From JBFHDX01 sp041584475 (GTDB lineage: Bacteria > Pseudomonadota > Alphaproteobacteria > UBA8366 > JADFVY01): 44,844 nt of DNA. The notes under the pieces were generated by a model that did not search any database, was not told where the DNA came from, and was given only the letters and a program-made list of their open reading frames with translations. Every line of letters starts with the position of its first letter. Within the stretch, counting starts at the first letter, position 1. The position numbers and the translations under genes were made by a program. Positions 32,288-41,304 of this stretch are shown here, piece after piece. Location: contig JBFHDX010000019.1 of NCBI GenBank assembly GCA_041584475.1, positions 1 through 44,844 of the forward strand, read 5' to 3'.

Positions 32288-34021
32288 TTGGCCGAAATCG
32301 TCTTCACATCCGTCTTCTACGAAATCGCGGCGCTGCTCGTGCTGACCTCGGTCGTCGGCTTCCTCGGGCTCGCGTTGCGCCAGCCGCTGATCGTCAGCTT
32401 CATCCTCGTCGGCATCCTCGCCGGCCCGCTCGGCTTCGGCTACGCGGTCGCCGGCGAGCACATCGAGCTGCTGGCCGAACTCGGCGTCGCGGTGCTGCTG
32501 TTCCTCGTCGGCCTCAAGCTCGACCTGCACCTGATCCGCTCGATCGGCAGCGTCGCGCTGACCACCGGGATCGGCCAGGTCGTGTTCACCTCGGTCGTCG
32601 GCTACGCGATCTGCCTGGCCCTCGGCATGACGCCGGTGACCAGCCTGTACGTCGCGGTGGCGCTGACCTTTTCGAGCACGATCATCATCGTCAAGCTGCT
32701 CTCCGACAAGCGCGAGATCGACTCGCTGCACGGCCGCATCGCGCTCGGCTTCCTGATCGTCCAGGATCTCGTCGTCGTCCTGGCGATGGTCGTGCTGTCC
32801 GCGTTCGGCGTCGGCGCGGCCACCGCGCACCCGGTGCGCGACGTCGTCATGGTCGTCGTGCACGGCGTCGTGCTGATCGGCGCCATCGGCCTGTTCATCC
32901 GCTATGCCGCCGAGCCGCTGCTGCGAAAACTGGCCCGCACGCCGGAGCTGCTGGTCGTCTTCGCCATCGGCTGGGCGGCACTGCTGGCGGCGCTTGGCGA
33001 CTATTGGGGCTTCAGCAAGGAGCTGGGCGGCCTGCTGGCGGGCGTCTCGCTCGCCTCGACGCCGTACCGCGAGTCGATCGCCTCGCGGCTCTCCAGCCTG
33101 CGCGACTTCCTGCTTCTGTTCTTCTTCATCACGCTCGGTGCGCGCCTCGATCTGGGCGGCCTCGGCGAACAGCTGCTGGCGGCGTCGATCCTCTCGCTGT
33201 TCGTGCTGATCGGCAACCCGCTGATCGTGATGGTCATCATGGGCGTCATGGGCTATCGCAAGCGCACCGGATTTCTCGCCGGTCTCACCGTCGCCCAGAT
33301 CAGCGAGTTCTCGCTGATCTTCATGGCAATGGGACTCGCGCTCGGTCATGTCGAGGTCCAGGCCGTCAGCCTCGTCACGCTCGTCGGCCTCGCGACGATC
33401 GCGCTGTCGACCTACATGATCACCTATTCGCAGCTGCTCTATCCGTGGCTCGAGCCGCTGCTCGGCCCGTTCGAGAAGAAGGTCCCCTACCGGGAGACGA
33501 GCGACGACGCCCAGGGGGCCGGGCAGCGGTTCGACGTCATCCTGTTCGGCATCGGCCGTTACGGCGAGGCGATCGCGCAGCGCCTGCAGGATCACGGCGT
33601 CAGCGTGCTCGGTGTCGACTTCGACCCGGAGGCGGTTCGCGAGCGCCAGCAACGCGGGCTGCTCACGTCCTACGGCGACGCGATGGACCCGGATATCTAC
33701 CCGGCGCTGCCGATCCGCCGGGCGAAGTGGGTCATCGCGGCGATTCCCGGACACCGCAGCGTGCTGACCGACGACGATCCGAGGCTGACGCTGCTGGCGA
33801 CCCTGCGCAGCCACGATTTCGCCGGCAAGATCGCGCTGATGGCCTACACGTCGAGCGATGCCGAGCTGCTGCGCGGCCGCGGCGCGGACCTCGTGCTGAT
33901 GCCGTTCCGCGACGCCGCCGACCAGGCGGTCGACCTCTTGCTCGGCCGCAATCGCCCGCGCCCCGCCCCGGAGCCGCTCGCCGTCGCGGAGGGCGGCGAG
34001 ACCGACGGCGTGTCGTCATGA
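32288..34021 (+). CDS. KefB-like CPA2 cation:proton antiporter with TrkA-N domain
   Basis: 577 aa inner-membrane K+/H+ or Na+/H+ exchanger. About 12 hydrophobic segments fill residues 8-385 (ALLVLTSVVGFLGLALRQPLIVSFILVGILAGPLGFG at the front; VALTFSSTIIIVKLLSD is the conserved substrate-helix region). A cytosolic RCK-type NAD-binding domain (FDVILFGIGRYGEAIAQRL, then VLGVDFDPEAV) follows from about residue 415 and should gate transport. The start appears to be TTG 32288 with AGGCGAG a few bases upstream; no ATG is available before the first helix. It is followed after 37 bases by the MlrC-like gene, probably co-transcribed. The 126-base gap upstream has no clear promoter. Confidence 0.88.
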   Translation: MAEIVFTSVFYEIAALLVLTSVVGFLGLALRQPLIVSFILVGILAGPLGFGYAVAGEHIELLAELGVAVLLFLVGLKLDLHLIRSIGSVALTTGIGQVVFTSVVGYAICLALGMTPVTSLYVAVALTFSSTIIIVKLLSDKREIDSLHGRIALGFLIVQDLVVVLAMVVLSAFGVGAATAHPVRDVVMVVVHGVVLIGAIGLFIRYAAEPLLRKLARTPELLVVFAIGWAALLAALGDYWGFSKELGGLLAGVSLASTPYRESIASRLSSLRDFLLLFFFITLGARLDLGGLGEQLLAASILSLFVLIGNPLIVMVIMGVMGYRKRTGFLAGLTVAQISEFSLIFMAMGLALGHVEVQAVSLVTLVGLATIALSTYMITYSQLLYPWLEPLLGPFEKKVPYRETSDDAQGAGQRFDVILFGIGRYGEAIAQRLQDHGVSVLGVDFDPEAVRERQQRGLLTSYGDAMDPDIYPALPIRRAKWVIAAIPGHRSVLTDDDPRLTLLATLRSHDFAGKIALMAYTSSDAELLRGRGADLVLMPFRDAADQAVDLLLGRNRPRPAPEPLAVAEGGETDGVSS

Positions 34022-34058
34022 CGGGCCGCCCGGAGTCGGCAGCGCGAGAATCCGGCAG

Positions 34059-35555
34059 ATGATGCGGCTTGCCATCCTGCGCTTCTCGCACGAGGGCAAT
34101 TCGTTCAACCCGCTCGTCACCGGCCGCGCCGCGTTCGAGCGCGCCGAATGGCTGCGGGGCGAGACGGCGCGCGAGGCCTTTCGCGGAACCCGCACCGAGC
34201 TCGGCGCCGCGGTCGATTTTCTCGATGCGCATGCCGAGCGCCAGGGCGTGTTCCTGCGCTGCGCCGCCGCGCCGCCAAGCGGACCGGTGGCGGATGCGAT
34301 GATCGGTGCCGTCATCGCCGAGGCGGCAGCCGACCTCGCGGGGCAACGCTGGGACGGCGTTTACGTCTCGCTGCACGGCGCGATGATCGGCGAGTGCCGG
34401 CTGACGCCCGACCGCGACCTGCTGCAGGCGGTGCGCGACGCGGTCGGCGCCGCCGTGCCGCTTGCCGCAAGCTTCGACCTGCACGCCAACATGGCGCCGG
34501 ATATCGCGCAGATCACCGACATCGCCGTCGGCTACAAGACGTATCCGCACGTCGACTGCTACGAGACCGCGTGGAAGGCGCTGGCGCTGCTGAGCGCGGC
34601 GGCCGCGGGCGACATCCGGCCGGTCGTCGCCATCGCGAAGGCGGGCGCGGTGCTGCCCAGCCACAACATGCGCACCGACACCGGACCGATGGCCGAGATC
34701 GAGGGGCTGGCGGCCGGGCTGGAGAAGCGGCACGGCCTCCTGGACGTCACGCCGTTCGGCGGCTTCGCCTATGGCGACAGCCCGTGCGCCGGGGCCGGCG
34801 CCAGCGTCACGGCGGACGGCGACCGCGCGGCGGCGTCCGCGGCGGCGGAGACGCTGGCGCGGGCGATCGCGGTACGGCGCACGGCATTCGCGCCGCGGCT
34901 CGCCGCGCCGCGGGCGGCGATCGCGCAGGCGCTGGCGGCGCCACGGAATAGCCTCTTCGCAATCGTCGAGTCGGCCGACAACCCGATGTCCGGCGGCATC
35001 GGCGACACGCCGGCGCTGTTCCGCGCGCTGTTCGAGGCCCGGCCGGCGGAGCCCTGCGTGTTCGCGTTCTTCTGCGATCCCGGTCTCGTCGCCCGGGCCG
35101 GCGCGGTCGGCGAGGGCGCCGTGCTCGACGCGAAGTTCGGCGGCCGGCTGACCGACGCCTACGGGCCGCCGGTCGTGGCCCGCACGCGGGTCGAGAGGCT
35201 GACCGCGGGCCGCTTCGTCAATGACGGGCCGATGGCGCGCGGCGCAAAGGTCGAGCTCGGACCGACCGCAGTGCTCGCGCTCGCCGACCTGCCGACGGTC
35301 AGCATCATCGTCACCTCGGCCTGCATCTCGCCGAACGACCATGCCTATTTCCGGCTGCACGGCATCGAGCTCGGCCGGACGCGCCTGCTTTGCGCCAAGG
35401 CGAAGAACCATTTCCGCGCCGCCTTCGCCGGCGATTGCACCGAAATCATCGACGTCGACACGCCGGGGCCGGCGACCGCCGACATTGCCGCCCTGCCCTT
35501 CCGCCACGTGCCGCGATCGATGCTGCCGCAACCGTTGAATGCCGCGGATCCCTAA
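34059..35555 (+). CDS. MlrC-like M81 metallopeptidase
   Basis: 498 aa. M81/DUF1485 family, named after microcystinase C, the zinc enzyme cleaving linear microcystin and its tetrapeptide; most members are uncharacterised and cytosolic. The family opener RLAILRFSHEGNSFNPL is followed by WDGVYVSLHGAMIGE, LAASFDLHANMAPDI and GYKTYPHVDCYETAWKA, which hold the likely zinc-binding Glu/His/Asp residues. AIVESADNPMSGGIGD marks the second domain and RLHGIELGRTRLLCAKAKNHFRAAF the C-terminal MlrC domain. The product could process an amide or peptide brought in by the nearby transporter, but this is speculative. The stop overlaps the convergent P-type ATPase stop at 35552-35555. Confidence 0.88.
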   Translation: MMRLAILRFSHEGNSFNPLVTGRAAFERAEWLRGETAREAFRGTRTELGAAVDFLDAHAERQGVFLRCAAAPPSGPVADAMIGAVIAEAAADLAGQRWDGVYVSLHGAMIGECRLTPDRDLLQAVRDAVGAAVPLAASFDLHANMAPDIAQITDIAVGYKTYPHVDCYETAWKALALLSAAAAGDIRPVVAIAKAGAVLPSHNMRTDTGPMAEIEGLAAGLEKRHGLLDVTPFGGFAYGDSPCAGAGASVTADGDRAAASAAAETLARAIAVRRTAFAPRLAAPRAAIAQALAAPRNSLFAIVESADNPMSGGIGDTPALFRALFEARPAEPCVFAFFCDPGLVARAGAVGEGAVLDAKFGGRLTDAYGPPVVARTRVERLTAGRFVNDGPMARGAKVELGPTAVLALADLPTVSIIVTSACISPNDHAYFRLHGIELGRTRLLCAKAKNHFRAAFAGDCTEIIDVDTPGPATADIAALPFRHVPRSMLPQPLNAADP

Positions 35556-38296
35556 CCGCGATCCGCGCGTCCCGCGTACAGCCGGCCGAGCCACTTCTCG
35601 AGCTCGACGAGGAACAGCACCGACGACGTGACCAGCACGATGAGGACCCAGGAATACAAAGAGACGGGCCGCGTATCGAACAGCAGCTGCATCGGCGGCG
35701 CGTAGGTGAACAGCAACTGGAAGACCAGCACGACAGCGACCGCGACGAGCACCGGGCGGTTCCCCAGCAGGCCGTCGCGCGTCAGCACCGGGCGCTGCAG
35801 GTAGCGCGTGTTGAAGAGATAGAAGACCTCGAACAGGACGAGCGTGTTGACGGCCACGGTGCGCGCGAGCTCGACGCTCGCGCCCGCCTCGCGCTGCCAG
35901 ACGAACAGCCCGAACGTACCGAGCAGCAGGATCGTCGAGACGAAGAGGATGCGCCAGACGAGAAAGCCGGAGATGATCGGCTCGTCGGAACGTCGCGGCG
36001 GTCGCGCCATGACGTCGCTCTCCGCGGGCTCGAAGGCAAGCCCGAGCCCCAGCGTCACGGCGGTGATCATGTTGACCCAGAGGATCTGCACCGGGGTGAT
36101 CGGCAGTACGACGCCGAGCAGGATCGCCGCGACGATCGTGAAGGCCTCGCCGCCGCTCGTCGGCAGGATGAAGATGATCGCCTTCTTCAGATTGTCGTAG
36201 ACCGTCCGGCCTTCCTCAACGGCGTGGGCGATGGTGGCGAAATTGTCGTCGGCGAGCACCATCTCCGCGGCCTCCTTCGCCGCCTCGGTGCCTTTCAGCC
36301 CCATCGCCACGCCGACGTCGGCGCGCTTGAGCGCCGGCGCGTCGTTGACGCCGTCGCCGGTCATCGCCACGACCTGCCGGTTCGCCTGCAGCGCGCGCAC
36401 GAGCCGCAGCTTGTGCTCGGGGCTGGTGCGCGCGAACACGTCGACCTCGGGCACCCGGCCGCGCACGCTCTCCTCGTCGAGCGCGTCGAGCTGCTGGCCG
36501 GTCAGGATGTCCGCCGTGTTCTCGAGGCCGAGCTGCTCGGCGACGGCGCGCGCCGTCCGCGCATGGTCGCCGGTGATCATCTTGACGCGGATGCCGGCGG
36601 CCCGGCAGCGGCCGACCGCCTCGATCGCCTCCTGGCGCGGCGGATCGAGCAGACCGAACAGCCCGACCAGCGTCAGCCCGCCCTCGACGTCGCCGAAGCG
36701 GAGTTCGCGCTGGTCGCCGCTCACCTGCCGCAGGGCGAGCGCGAGCACGCGCTGGCCGCGCGCGGCAATCTCCTCCATGCGGGCGTGCCAGGAGGCGCGG
36801 TCGAGCGGCTCGTCGCCGCGCTGCGCGCGCTGCGTCTCGCACATCTCGAGGATGCGCTCGGGCGCACCCTTGACGTGGATCGCGGCGTGGCCCTCGTGAT
36901 CGTGGTGCAGCGTCGCCATGAAGCGGTGCTCGGATTCGAACGGGATGACGTCGGTGCGCGGCCACGCCCGGCTCTCGAACGCGGGATCGATACCGGCCTT
37001 CATTGCGACCGACACCAGCGCGCCCTCGGTCGGATCGCCGTCGACGACCCACTCGCCGCCCAACTCGCGCAGGCTGGCGTCGCTGCACAGGAAGGCGCCC
37101 TGCGTCATGGCCTGCAGGGTCGGCCGCTGATCGGCGGCGACCTCGTCTCCGTCGAGCAGGAACGAGCCGTGCGGCGCGTAGCCGACCCCGGTCACCTCGA
37201 ACAGGTCGCCGCCGGTGGCGATCGAGCGCACGGTCATCTCGTTGCGCGTCAGCGTGCCGGTCTTGTCCGAGCAGATGACCGAGACCGAGCCGAGCGTCTC
37301 GACCCCGGGCAGCCGGCGGATGATCGCGTTGCGCTTGGCCATGCGCTGCACGCCGATCGCCAGCGTGATCGTCATGATCGCCGGCAGGCCCTCGGGAATC
37401 GCCGCGACCGCCAGCCCGACCGCCGCGAGGAACATCTCGGTCGCCGAATAGTCGCGTACGAGAACGCCGAACGCGAAGGTGAACGCGGCGAGCAGCAGGA
37501 TGGCGACGGTCAGCCAGCGGCTGAAGACCGCCATCTGCCGCAGCAGCGGCGTGGTCAGCGGCTCGACGCGATGGAGCAGCGTGCTGATGCGCCCGATCTC
37601 GGTGCGCTCGCCCGTGCCGACGGCGATGCCGGTGCCGAGGCCGGCGGTGACCAGCGTCCCCGAATAGGCGATCGAGGTGCGGTCGCCGAGCGCGGCGTCC
37701 TCGGCGACCGGCGCCACGCCCTTTTCGACGGGCACCGATTCGCCGGTGAGCGCGGCCTCCTGGATCTGCAGGTTCTTCGTCCTGATCAGGCGGAGGTCCG
37801 CGGGCACCTTGTCGCCGGACTGCAGGAAGACGACGTCGCCGGGCACGATATCGGCGGCCGGCAGCACGACGCGCCGGCCGTCGCGCAGTACGCCGGCGTT
37901 CAGGGACAGCAGGGTCTGGATCGCCTCGAGCGCGCGCTCCGCCTTGCCCTCCTGGATCGCGCCGATGATCGCGTTGATCACGACGACGCCGAAGATCACG
38001 GTCGCATCGATCCAGTGCTGCAGCGCCAGCGTGACGATGCCCGCGGCGATCAGCACGTAGATCAGGACATTGTGGAACTGCGAGAGAAGGCGCAGCAGCG
38101 GCCCGCGGGCCGTGGCCGGACGCAGCCGGTTGGGCCCGTGCTCGGCGAGGCGCCGGCGGGCCTCGTCGCTCGAGAGGCCGTCCGGCGTCGCTTTCGCGAG
38201 CGCAAGCGTCTCGGCCTCCCCGAGCGCATGCCAGCGCGGCCCGTCCTCGTTTCCGTCCGGATCGGCCCGGGTATTCATCGACCGGAAGAGTCGCAT
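35552..38296 (-). CDS. P-type cation ATPase (P2A Ca2+-ATPase-like)
   Basis: 914 aa membrane pump. Domains in order: cation N-terminal (WHALGEAETLALAKATPDGLSSDEARRRL), two helices, actuator loop with LTGESVPVEK (TGES 184-187), helix 4 with PEGLP (301-305), phosphorylation motif DKTGTLT with Asp344, nucleotide-binding domain with KGAPERI, hinge MTGDGVNDAPALKRADVGVAMG, and the cation C-terminal domain with six helices. PEGLP on helix 4 with N/D-containing later helices indicates a Ca2+/Na+/K+-type P2 pump rather than a heavy-metal P1B pump; no CPC motif. The start is ATG 38296 (GAGAG nearby); ATG 38278 is an alternative. It is divergent from a small two-helix protein gene, which may be functionally linked. 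Confidence 0.92.
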   Translation of the reverse strand: MRLFRSMNTRADPDGNEDGPRWHALGEAETLALAKATPDGLSSDEARRRLAEHGPNRLRPATARGPLLRLLSQFHNVLIYVLIAAGIVTLALQHWIDATVIFGVVVINAIIGAIQEGKAERALEAIQTLLSLNAGVLRDGRRVVLPAADIVPGDVVFLQSGDKVPADLRLIRTKNLQIQEAALTGESVPVEKGVAPVAEDAALGDRTSIAYSGTLVTAGLGTGIAVGTGERTEIGRISTLLHRVEPLTTPLLRQMAVFSRWLTVAILLLAAFTFAFGVLVRDYSATEMFLAAVGLAVAAIPEGLPAIMTITLAIGVQRMAKRNAIIRRLPGVETLGSVSVICSDKTGTLTRNEMTVRSIATGGDLFEVTGVGYAPHGSFLLDGDEVAADQRPTLQAMTQGAFLCSDASLRELGGEWVVDGDPTEGALVSVAMKAGIDPAFESRAWPRTDVIPFESEHRFMATLHHDHEGHAAIHVKGAPERILEMCETQRAQRGDEPLDRASWHARMEEIAARGQRVLALALRQVSGDQRELRFGDVEGGLTLVGLFGLLDPPRQEAIEAVGRCRAAGIRVKMITGDHARTARAVAEQLGLENTADILTGQQLDALDEESVRGRVPEVDVFARTSPEHKLRLVRALQANRQVVAMTGDGVNDAPALKRADVGVAMGLKGTEAAKEAAEMVLADDNFATIAHAVEEGRTVYDNLKKAIIFILPTSGGEAFTIVAAILLGVVLPITPVQILWVNMITAVTLGLGLAFEPAESDVMARPPRRSDEPIISGFLVWRILFVSTILLLGTFGLFVWQREAGASVELARTVAVNTLVLFEVFYLFNTRYLQRPVLTRDGLLGNRPVLVAVAVVLVFQLLFTYAPPMQLLFDTRPVSLYSWVLIVLVTSSVLFLVELEKWLGRLYAGRADRG

Positions 38297-38457
38297 GCCG
38301 CTCTCGTATCAGGGGTGAACCGGCGCCGACGGGCGCCGCCCATATCTGCCGCCGTTCCGGCACCGACGCAAGCCTGCTACAACCGGATCGTGCGCGCGGC
38401 CGTCAGCCGGCCCGGCGAGCCCGCACCGGCCGCCGACAGCAACGGGAGTCTGCAACG

Positions 38458-38754
38458 ATGAACGCCAGGACAATCATTGAACAGCTGCGCTTTCTCGGGC
38501 CCGGCTCGATCATCGTCATCATCGTGACCATGGCCCTGTTCAGCGTTGCGATCGTGACCAAGGGCTTCACCTACGACCTGTTGCTCGAGACCGCGATCTT
38601 CCTGGTCTCGGTCAAGCTGATCATCATGACCTACCGCAACGGCGTCGGCGTCGGCGAGATCCAGAAACGGCTCGACATGATCCTGACCGAGGAGAAGCAC
38701 CTGGAGGCCATGCTGGCGGCGCTGCAATCGGTCCGCGAGGAGAGCGGGCAGTAG
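38458..38754 (+). CDS. Small two-helix membrane protein
   Basis: 98 aa, no family recognised. GSIIVIIVTMALFSVAIVTKG and LLLETAIFLVSVKLIIMTY form two membrane helices joined by a short loop; a charged amphipathic coiled-coil-like tail (EIQKRLDMILTEEKHLEAMLAALQSV) follows. GGGAG before ATG 38458 and normal codon usage support a real gene. It is divergent from the P-type ATPase gene across 161 bases that contain a GGCGCC-GACG-GGCGCC hairpin (38322-38337) and a possible -10 TACAAC; this suggests shared control, but no sequence evidence ties it to the pump. Confidence 0.75.
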   Translation: MNARTIIEQLRFLGPGSIIVIIVTMALFSVAIVTKGFTYDLLLETAIFLVSVKLIIMTYRNGVGVGEIQKRLDMILTEEKHLEAMLAALQSVREESGQ

Positions 38755-38801
38755 CTGACCCGCGGGTCACGGCGACCGCCGACGGGCTTCGGCTGCGCGC
38801 C

Positions 38802-40901
38802 CTAGTCGGGGATCGCCAGCACGCCGTCGGCGAAGACGATGCGGTCGCCGGCCGGCGGCGCCGGGTCGATCGGCGGCAGGTTGGCCGCCACGGTCAGTAC
38901 CTTGCTCAGCGCGTCGGCCCCGCGCGGGGTCGTGCGCAGCACCTGGCTCGGCGGCAGCGGCGTGCCGCTGCGCAGGTGGTCGAGCATGACGTCGAGCGCC
39001 TCGAACAGGTAGTGGTGCAGCGGCACGAACTTGTCGGCGAACAGGTCGGCGCCGAACAGCACGTCGAGGATGGTCAGCGCGTCGAGGTGGTGCGCGTTCA
39101 GCACCTCGTAGTAGCGCAGGCCCGTGCCCGCGCCCTCGACCAGCCGGTTGAGCCCGACATAGGCGCGCGAGGTGTGGTTCGGCGCGAGGATCGCGTCGTT
39201 GCGCCCGGTGACGATGATCGTCGGCCGCCCGCCGAGATCGCCGCCGGCAAGGATCTGGCCGATGCCGCCGCGCAGCCGCCTGGCGACGCCGGTCGCCGGA
39301 CCCGTGAGATCGAGCCCGGTCACCGCGTCGGCGCCCTCGGCGAGATTGCGCAGGCAGAGCGCGCCGTCGATATTCTGGTCGGCGCGGCTGGTCGACGGCG
39401 ACACCGAGTTCTGGTCGCGCTTCGGCCCGCCGGGCGAGCGGTTGTTGATGACGTTGACGCCGCCGGTCGGCGGGATGCCGTTGCTGGTGCCGAACAGCAC
39501 GCCTTCCGCGGCGTCGGCGAGCGGCGCCGGGTCGTTCGCAGCATCAGTGGCGCCGAAGCTGTAGCCGCAGAGATCATCGAGCACGCTCGCCCGGCTGTAG
39601 GCGTTGGCGTAGGTGATCGCCACCGCCTGCGGCACGAACAGCGCCCAGTGCGAGGGCTGGACGATGTTCTGCTCGACGAGCAGCCCGAACTCCTCGTTGA
39701 GGATGCGCTGCGCGTCGGCCGCCTGCTCGGCGACCGTGGCGCCGGCGACCAGCCCCTTATCCGCGAGCGAGGCGCAGCGCGCGGCGCTGCCGGCGACGTT
39801 GAACGGCGCGCCGGCGTTCGCCGGGTCGAGGCTGGCGCAGCCCTGGTAGAGATGCACCGCGGTCGTGTAGTCGTAGAGGCTGCGGCTGTGCGCGAACAGC
39901 ACCTCGCCCGCCCCCTGCCGGATGCCGAAGGCGGCGCCGGGCGCGGGGTTGACGTTGGGCTCGGAGACCACGACCGCGTCGATCAGCCCCTTCCTGTCCT
40001 GCTCGGCCGCGCGCAGCGAGGCGCCGCCGCCGTTCGAGACGCTGGAGGCGATGACCAGCGTCGACTCGCGGGTCGCCGTGCCGGGCCCGTAGCGATCATT
40101 GATGACGAAGAAGGCGAGCTCGATCGCCTGCAGCACGTTGCGGCCCCACTGGGCTTCCGGGTTCTGGCCCGAATGCGCGTGCTTGAAGGCGAAGCGGTCC
40201 GGCGTCGCGGCGTTGAAGGCGGCGCGCGCCGTATCGCTGAGCGGCGCCGTGAAGCTGGACTCCTTGCCGGCCACGGCGGCGTCCACGCGCTCGCCGGTGA
40301 TCCGGTTGACGGTGTTGTCCTGCAAGTCGTGCGCGCCGGTGCCGGTGCCCTTGTCGGTATAGGCGACGGCACAGCCATTCTTCAGCCCCCACTCGCCGGC
40401 GGTGCCGATCGCCCCGTAGACCCCGCGCGAGCCCGAGGACGGCGCGGCGACGATGCAGGCCGCCGCCGGGTCGAAGCCGTCGGGCACCTGGACCATGACG
40501 GTGACGTTGACCCGGCCCGAGGCGTCGCCGGCATAGGCGAGGCACTCGCTGCCGGCGATCAGCCCCTCTTCCGCGGTCGCCGTGCCGTCGGCGGCCACGT
40601 TCGGGCCGAACAGCGTGCGGTAGCCGCCGCCCGGCTCGGTCGGCACCAGCGCGCGGTAGTTGTTGTAGATCGCGAGCCGGCGCAGCTCGGTCACACTCGG
40701 CGGGCTGCCGACCGCGGGCGGCGCGAGCGAGCCGAGGCCGCTGGCACCGAGGCCGCCGGTGAGCAAGTCGTCGCTGACGCCGTCATAGTCGGTGCAGACG
40801 ATCTCGCCCTTGACGAAGCTCGGCTGCTGCGCCGCCAGCGCCGCGCCGCCGCACAGCCACGCGGCCGCCCCGGCCGCTATCCAGGCGATGGATTCTCTCA
40901 C
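38802..40901 (-). CDS. 3-hydroxybutyrate-oligomer hydrolase family protein
   Basis: 699 aa from GTG 40901, which follows GGAGGGGAACC and gives a Sec signal (RESIAWIAAGAAAWLCGGAALAAQQ); the longer frame to 41138 has no ribosome site. Matches the secreted D-3-hydroxybutyrate oligomer hydrolase family: SFVKGEIVCTDYDGVSDDLLTGGLG near the front, TVMVQVPDGFDPAAACIVAAPSSGSRGVYGAIGTAGEWGLK, KGTGTGAHDL, the serine region STLVIASSVSNGGGASLRAAEQD, and PTIIVTGRNDAILAPNHTSRAYVGLN with HHLDAL near the C-terminus. It releases 3HB monomer from PHB oligomers. Together with the esterase at 8.7 kb it points to PHB or oligomer use, although the genes are 30 kb apart. Confidence 0.88.
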   Translation of the reverse strand: MRESIAWIAAGAAAWLCGGAALAAQQPSFVKGEIVCTDYDGVSDDLLTGGLGASGLGSLAPPAVGSPPSVTELRRLAIYNNYRALVPTEPGGGYRTLFGPNVAADGTATAEEGLIAGSECLAYAGDASGRVNVTVMVQVPDGFDPAAACIVAAPSSGSRGVYGAIGTAGEWGLKNGCAVAYTDKGTGTGAHDLQDNTVNRITGERVDAAVAGKESSFTAPLSDTARAAFNAATPDRFAFKHAHSGQNPEAQWGRNVLQAIELAFFVINDRYGPGTATRESTLVIASSVSNGGGASLRAAEQDRKGLIDAVVVSEPNVNPAPGAAFGIRQGAGEVLFAHSRSLYDYTTAVHLYQGCASLDPANAGAPFNVAGSAARCASLADKGLVAGATVAEQAADAQRILNEEFGLLVEQNIVQPSHWALFVPQAVAITYANAYSRASVLDDLCGYSFGATDAANDPAPLADAAEGVLFGTSNGIPPTGGVNVINNRSPGGPKRDQNSVSPSTSRADQNIDGALCLRNLAEGADAVTGLDLTGPATGVARRLRGGIGQILAGGDLGGRPTIIVTGRNDAILAPNHTSRAYVGLNRLVEGAGTGLRYYEVLNAHHLDALTILDVLFGADLFADKFVPLHHYLFEALDVMLDHLRSGTPLPPSQVLRTTPRGADALSKVLTVAANLPPIDPAPPAGDRIVFADGVLAIPD

Positions 40902-41052
40902 GGTTCCCCTCCCTGTCCGATCCGGCCGCGCCGGAATGATGCCCCTACATTCGAAGGCGGATCGTAGCACCGGCGGCGGCGCGGAGTGAACATGCGAGGG
41001 CACGATCGGCCTCGCCGCCTCGGCGCCGTGCCTACATCGGGCGGACCCATTT

Positions 41053-41164
41053 TTGAACAGATGCGGCGCCGACGGGCCGAGAAAATCCGCGAATCTCGAC
41101 GTACGGGCGCGCGAATGTTCGTGCACGATTGAACACATGCGGCACCGATAGGGCTAGCGAAATC
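41053..41164. repeat. Imperfect direct repeat, two copies 76 bases apart
   Basis: Copy 1 (41053-41087) begins TTGAACAGATGCGGCGCCGA and copy 2 (41129-41164) begins TTGAACACATGCGGCACCGA; 18 of the first 20 bases agree and both end in GAAAATC/GAAATC. The unit is about 35 bases. A shorter third relative (TCGAACAAATG, 41191-41201) follows 62 bases later. Confidence 0.55.
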
Positions 41165-41263
41165 AGCACTTTCGGCGAGGCGACGAGAGTTCGAACAAAT
41201 GATTCCAAACATGCAATCTTAGATTGATTTACTTATTCGCTGATCTATCTAAAGCTCCCTATC

Positions 41264-41283
41264 CGAGGCAGCCGAGTGCCTCG
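41264..41283 (-). terminator. Candidate terminator of the purine operon
   Basis: CGAGGCA (41264-41270) and TGCCTCG (41277-41283) form a 7-bp stem with loop GCCGAG, about 20 bases past the guanine deaminase stop. On the minus strand it is followed by an A/T-rich but not U-only stretch. Confidence 0.4.
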
Positions 41284-41304
41284 TCTTGCGGGCCGATTCA
41301 CCCG

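Larger units (their letters stand above)
40902..41304. other. 403-base intergenic region with lower GC and direct repeats
   Basis: No credible coding sequence is present. The stretch 41180-41260 is much richer in A/T than any neighbour. It holds the direct repeat described separately, a third partial copy of GAACA-x-ATG near 41193, and the palindrome TCGTGCACGA. It should include the promoter of the 3HB-oligomer hydrolase (minus), but I cannot name one with confidence. Confidence 0.5.

Noticed and set aside
35390..38461. 1023-residue open frame on the plus strand under the P-type ATPase
   Set aside because: Low-complexity Asp/Arg/Glu/Gln composition typical of an antisense frame; the minus strand carries complete P-type ATPase motifs.
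38756..38769. 14-base palindrome TGACCCGCGGGTCA after the small membrane protein gene
   Set aside because: No loop for a hairpin, no U-tract, located between convergent genes; possible but unsupported as terminator or operator.
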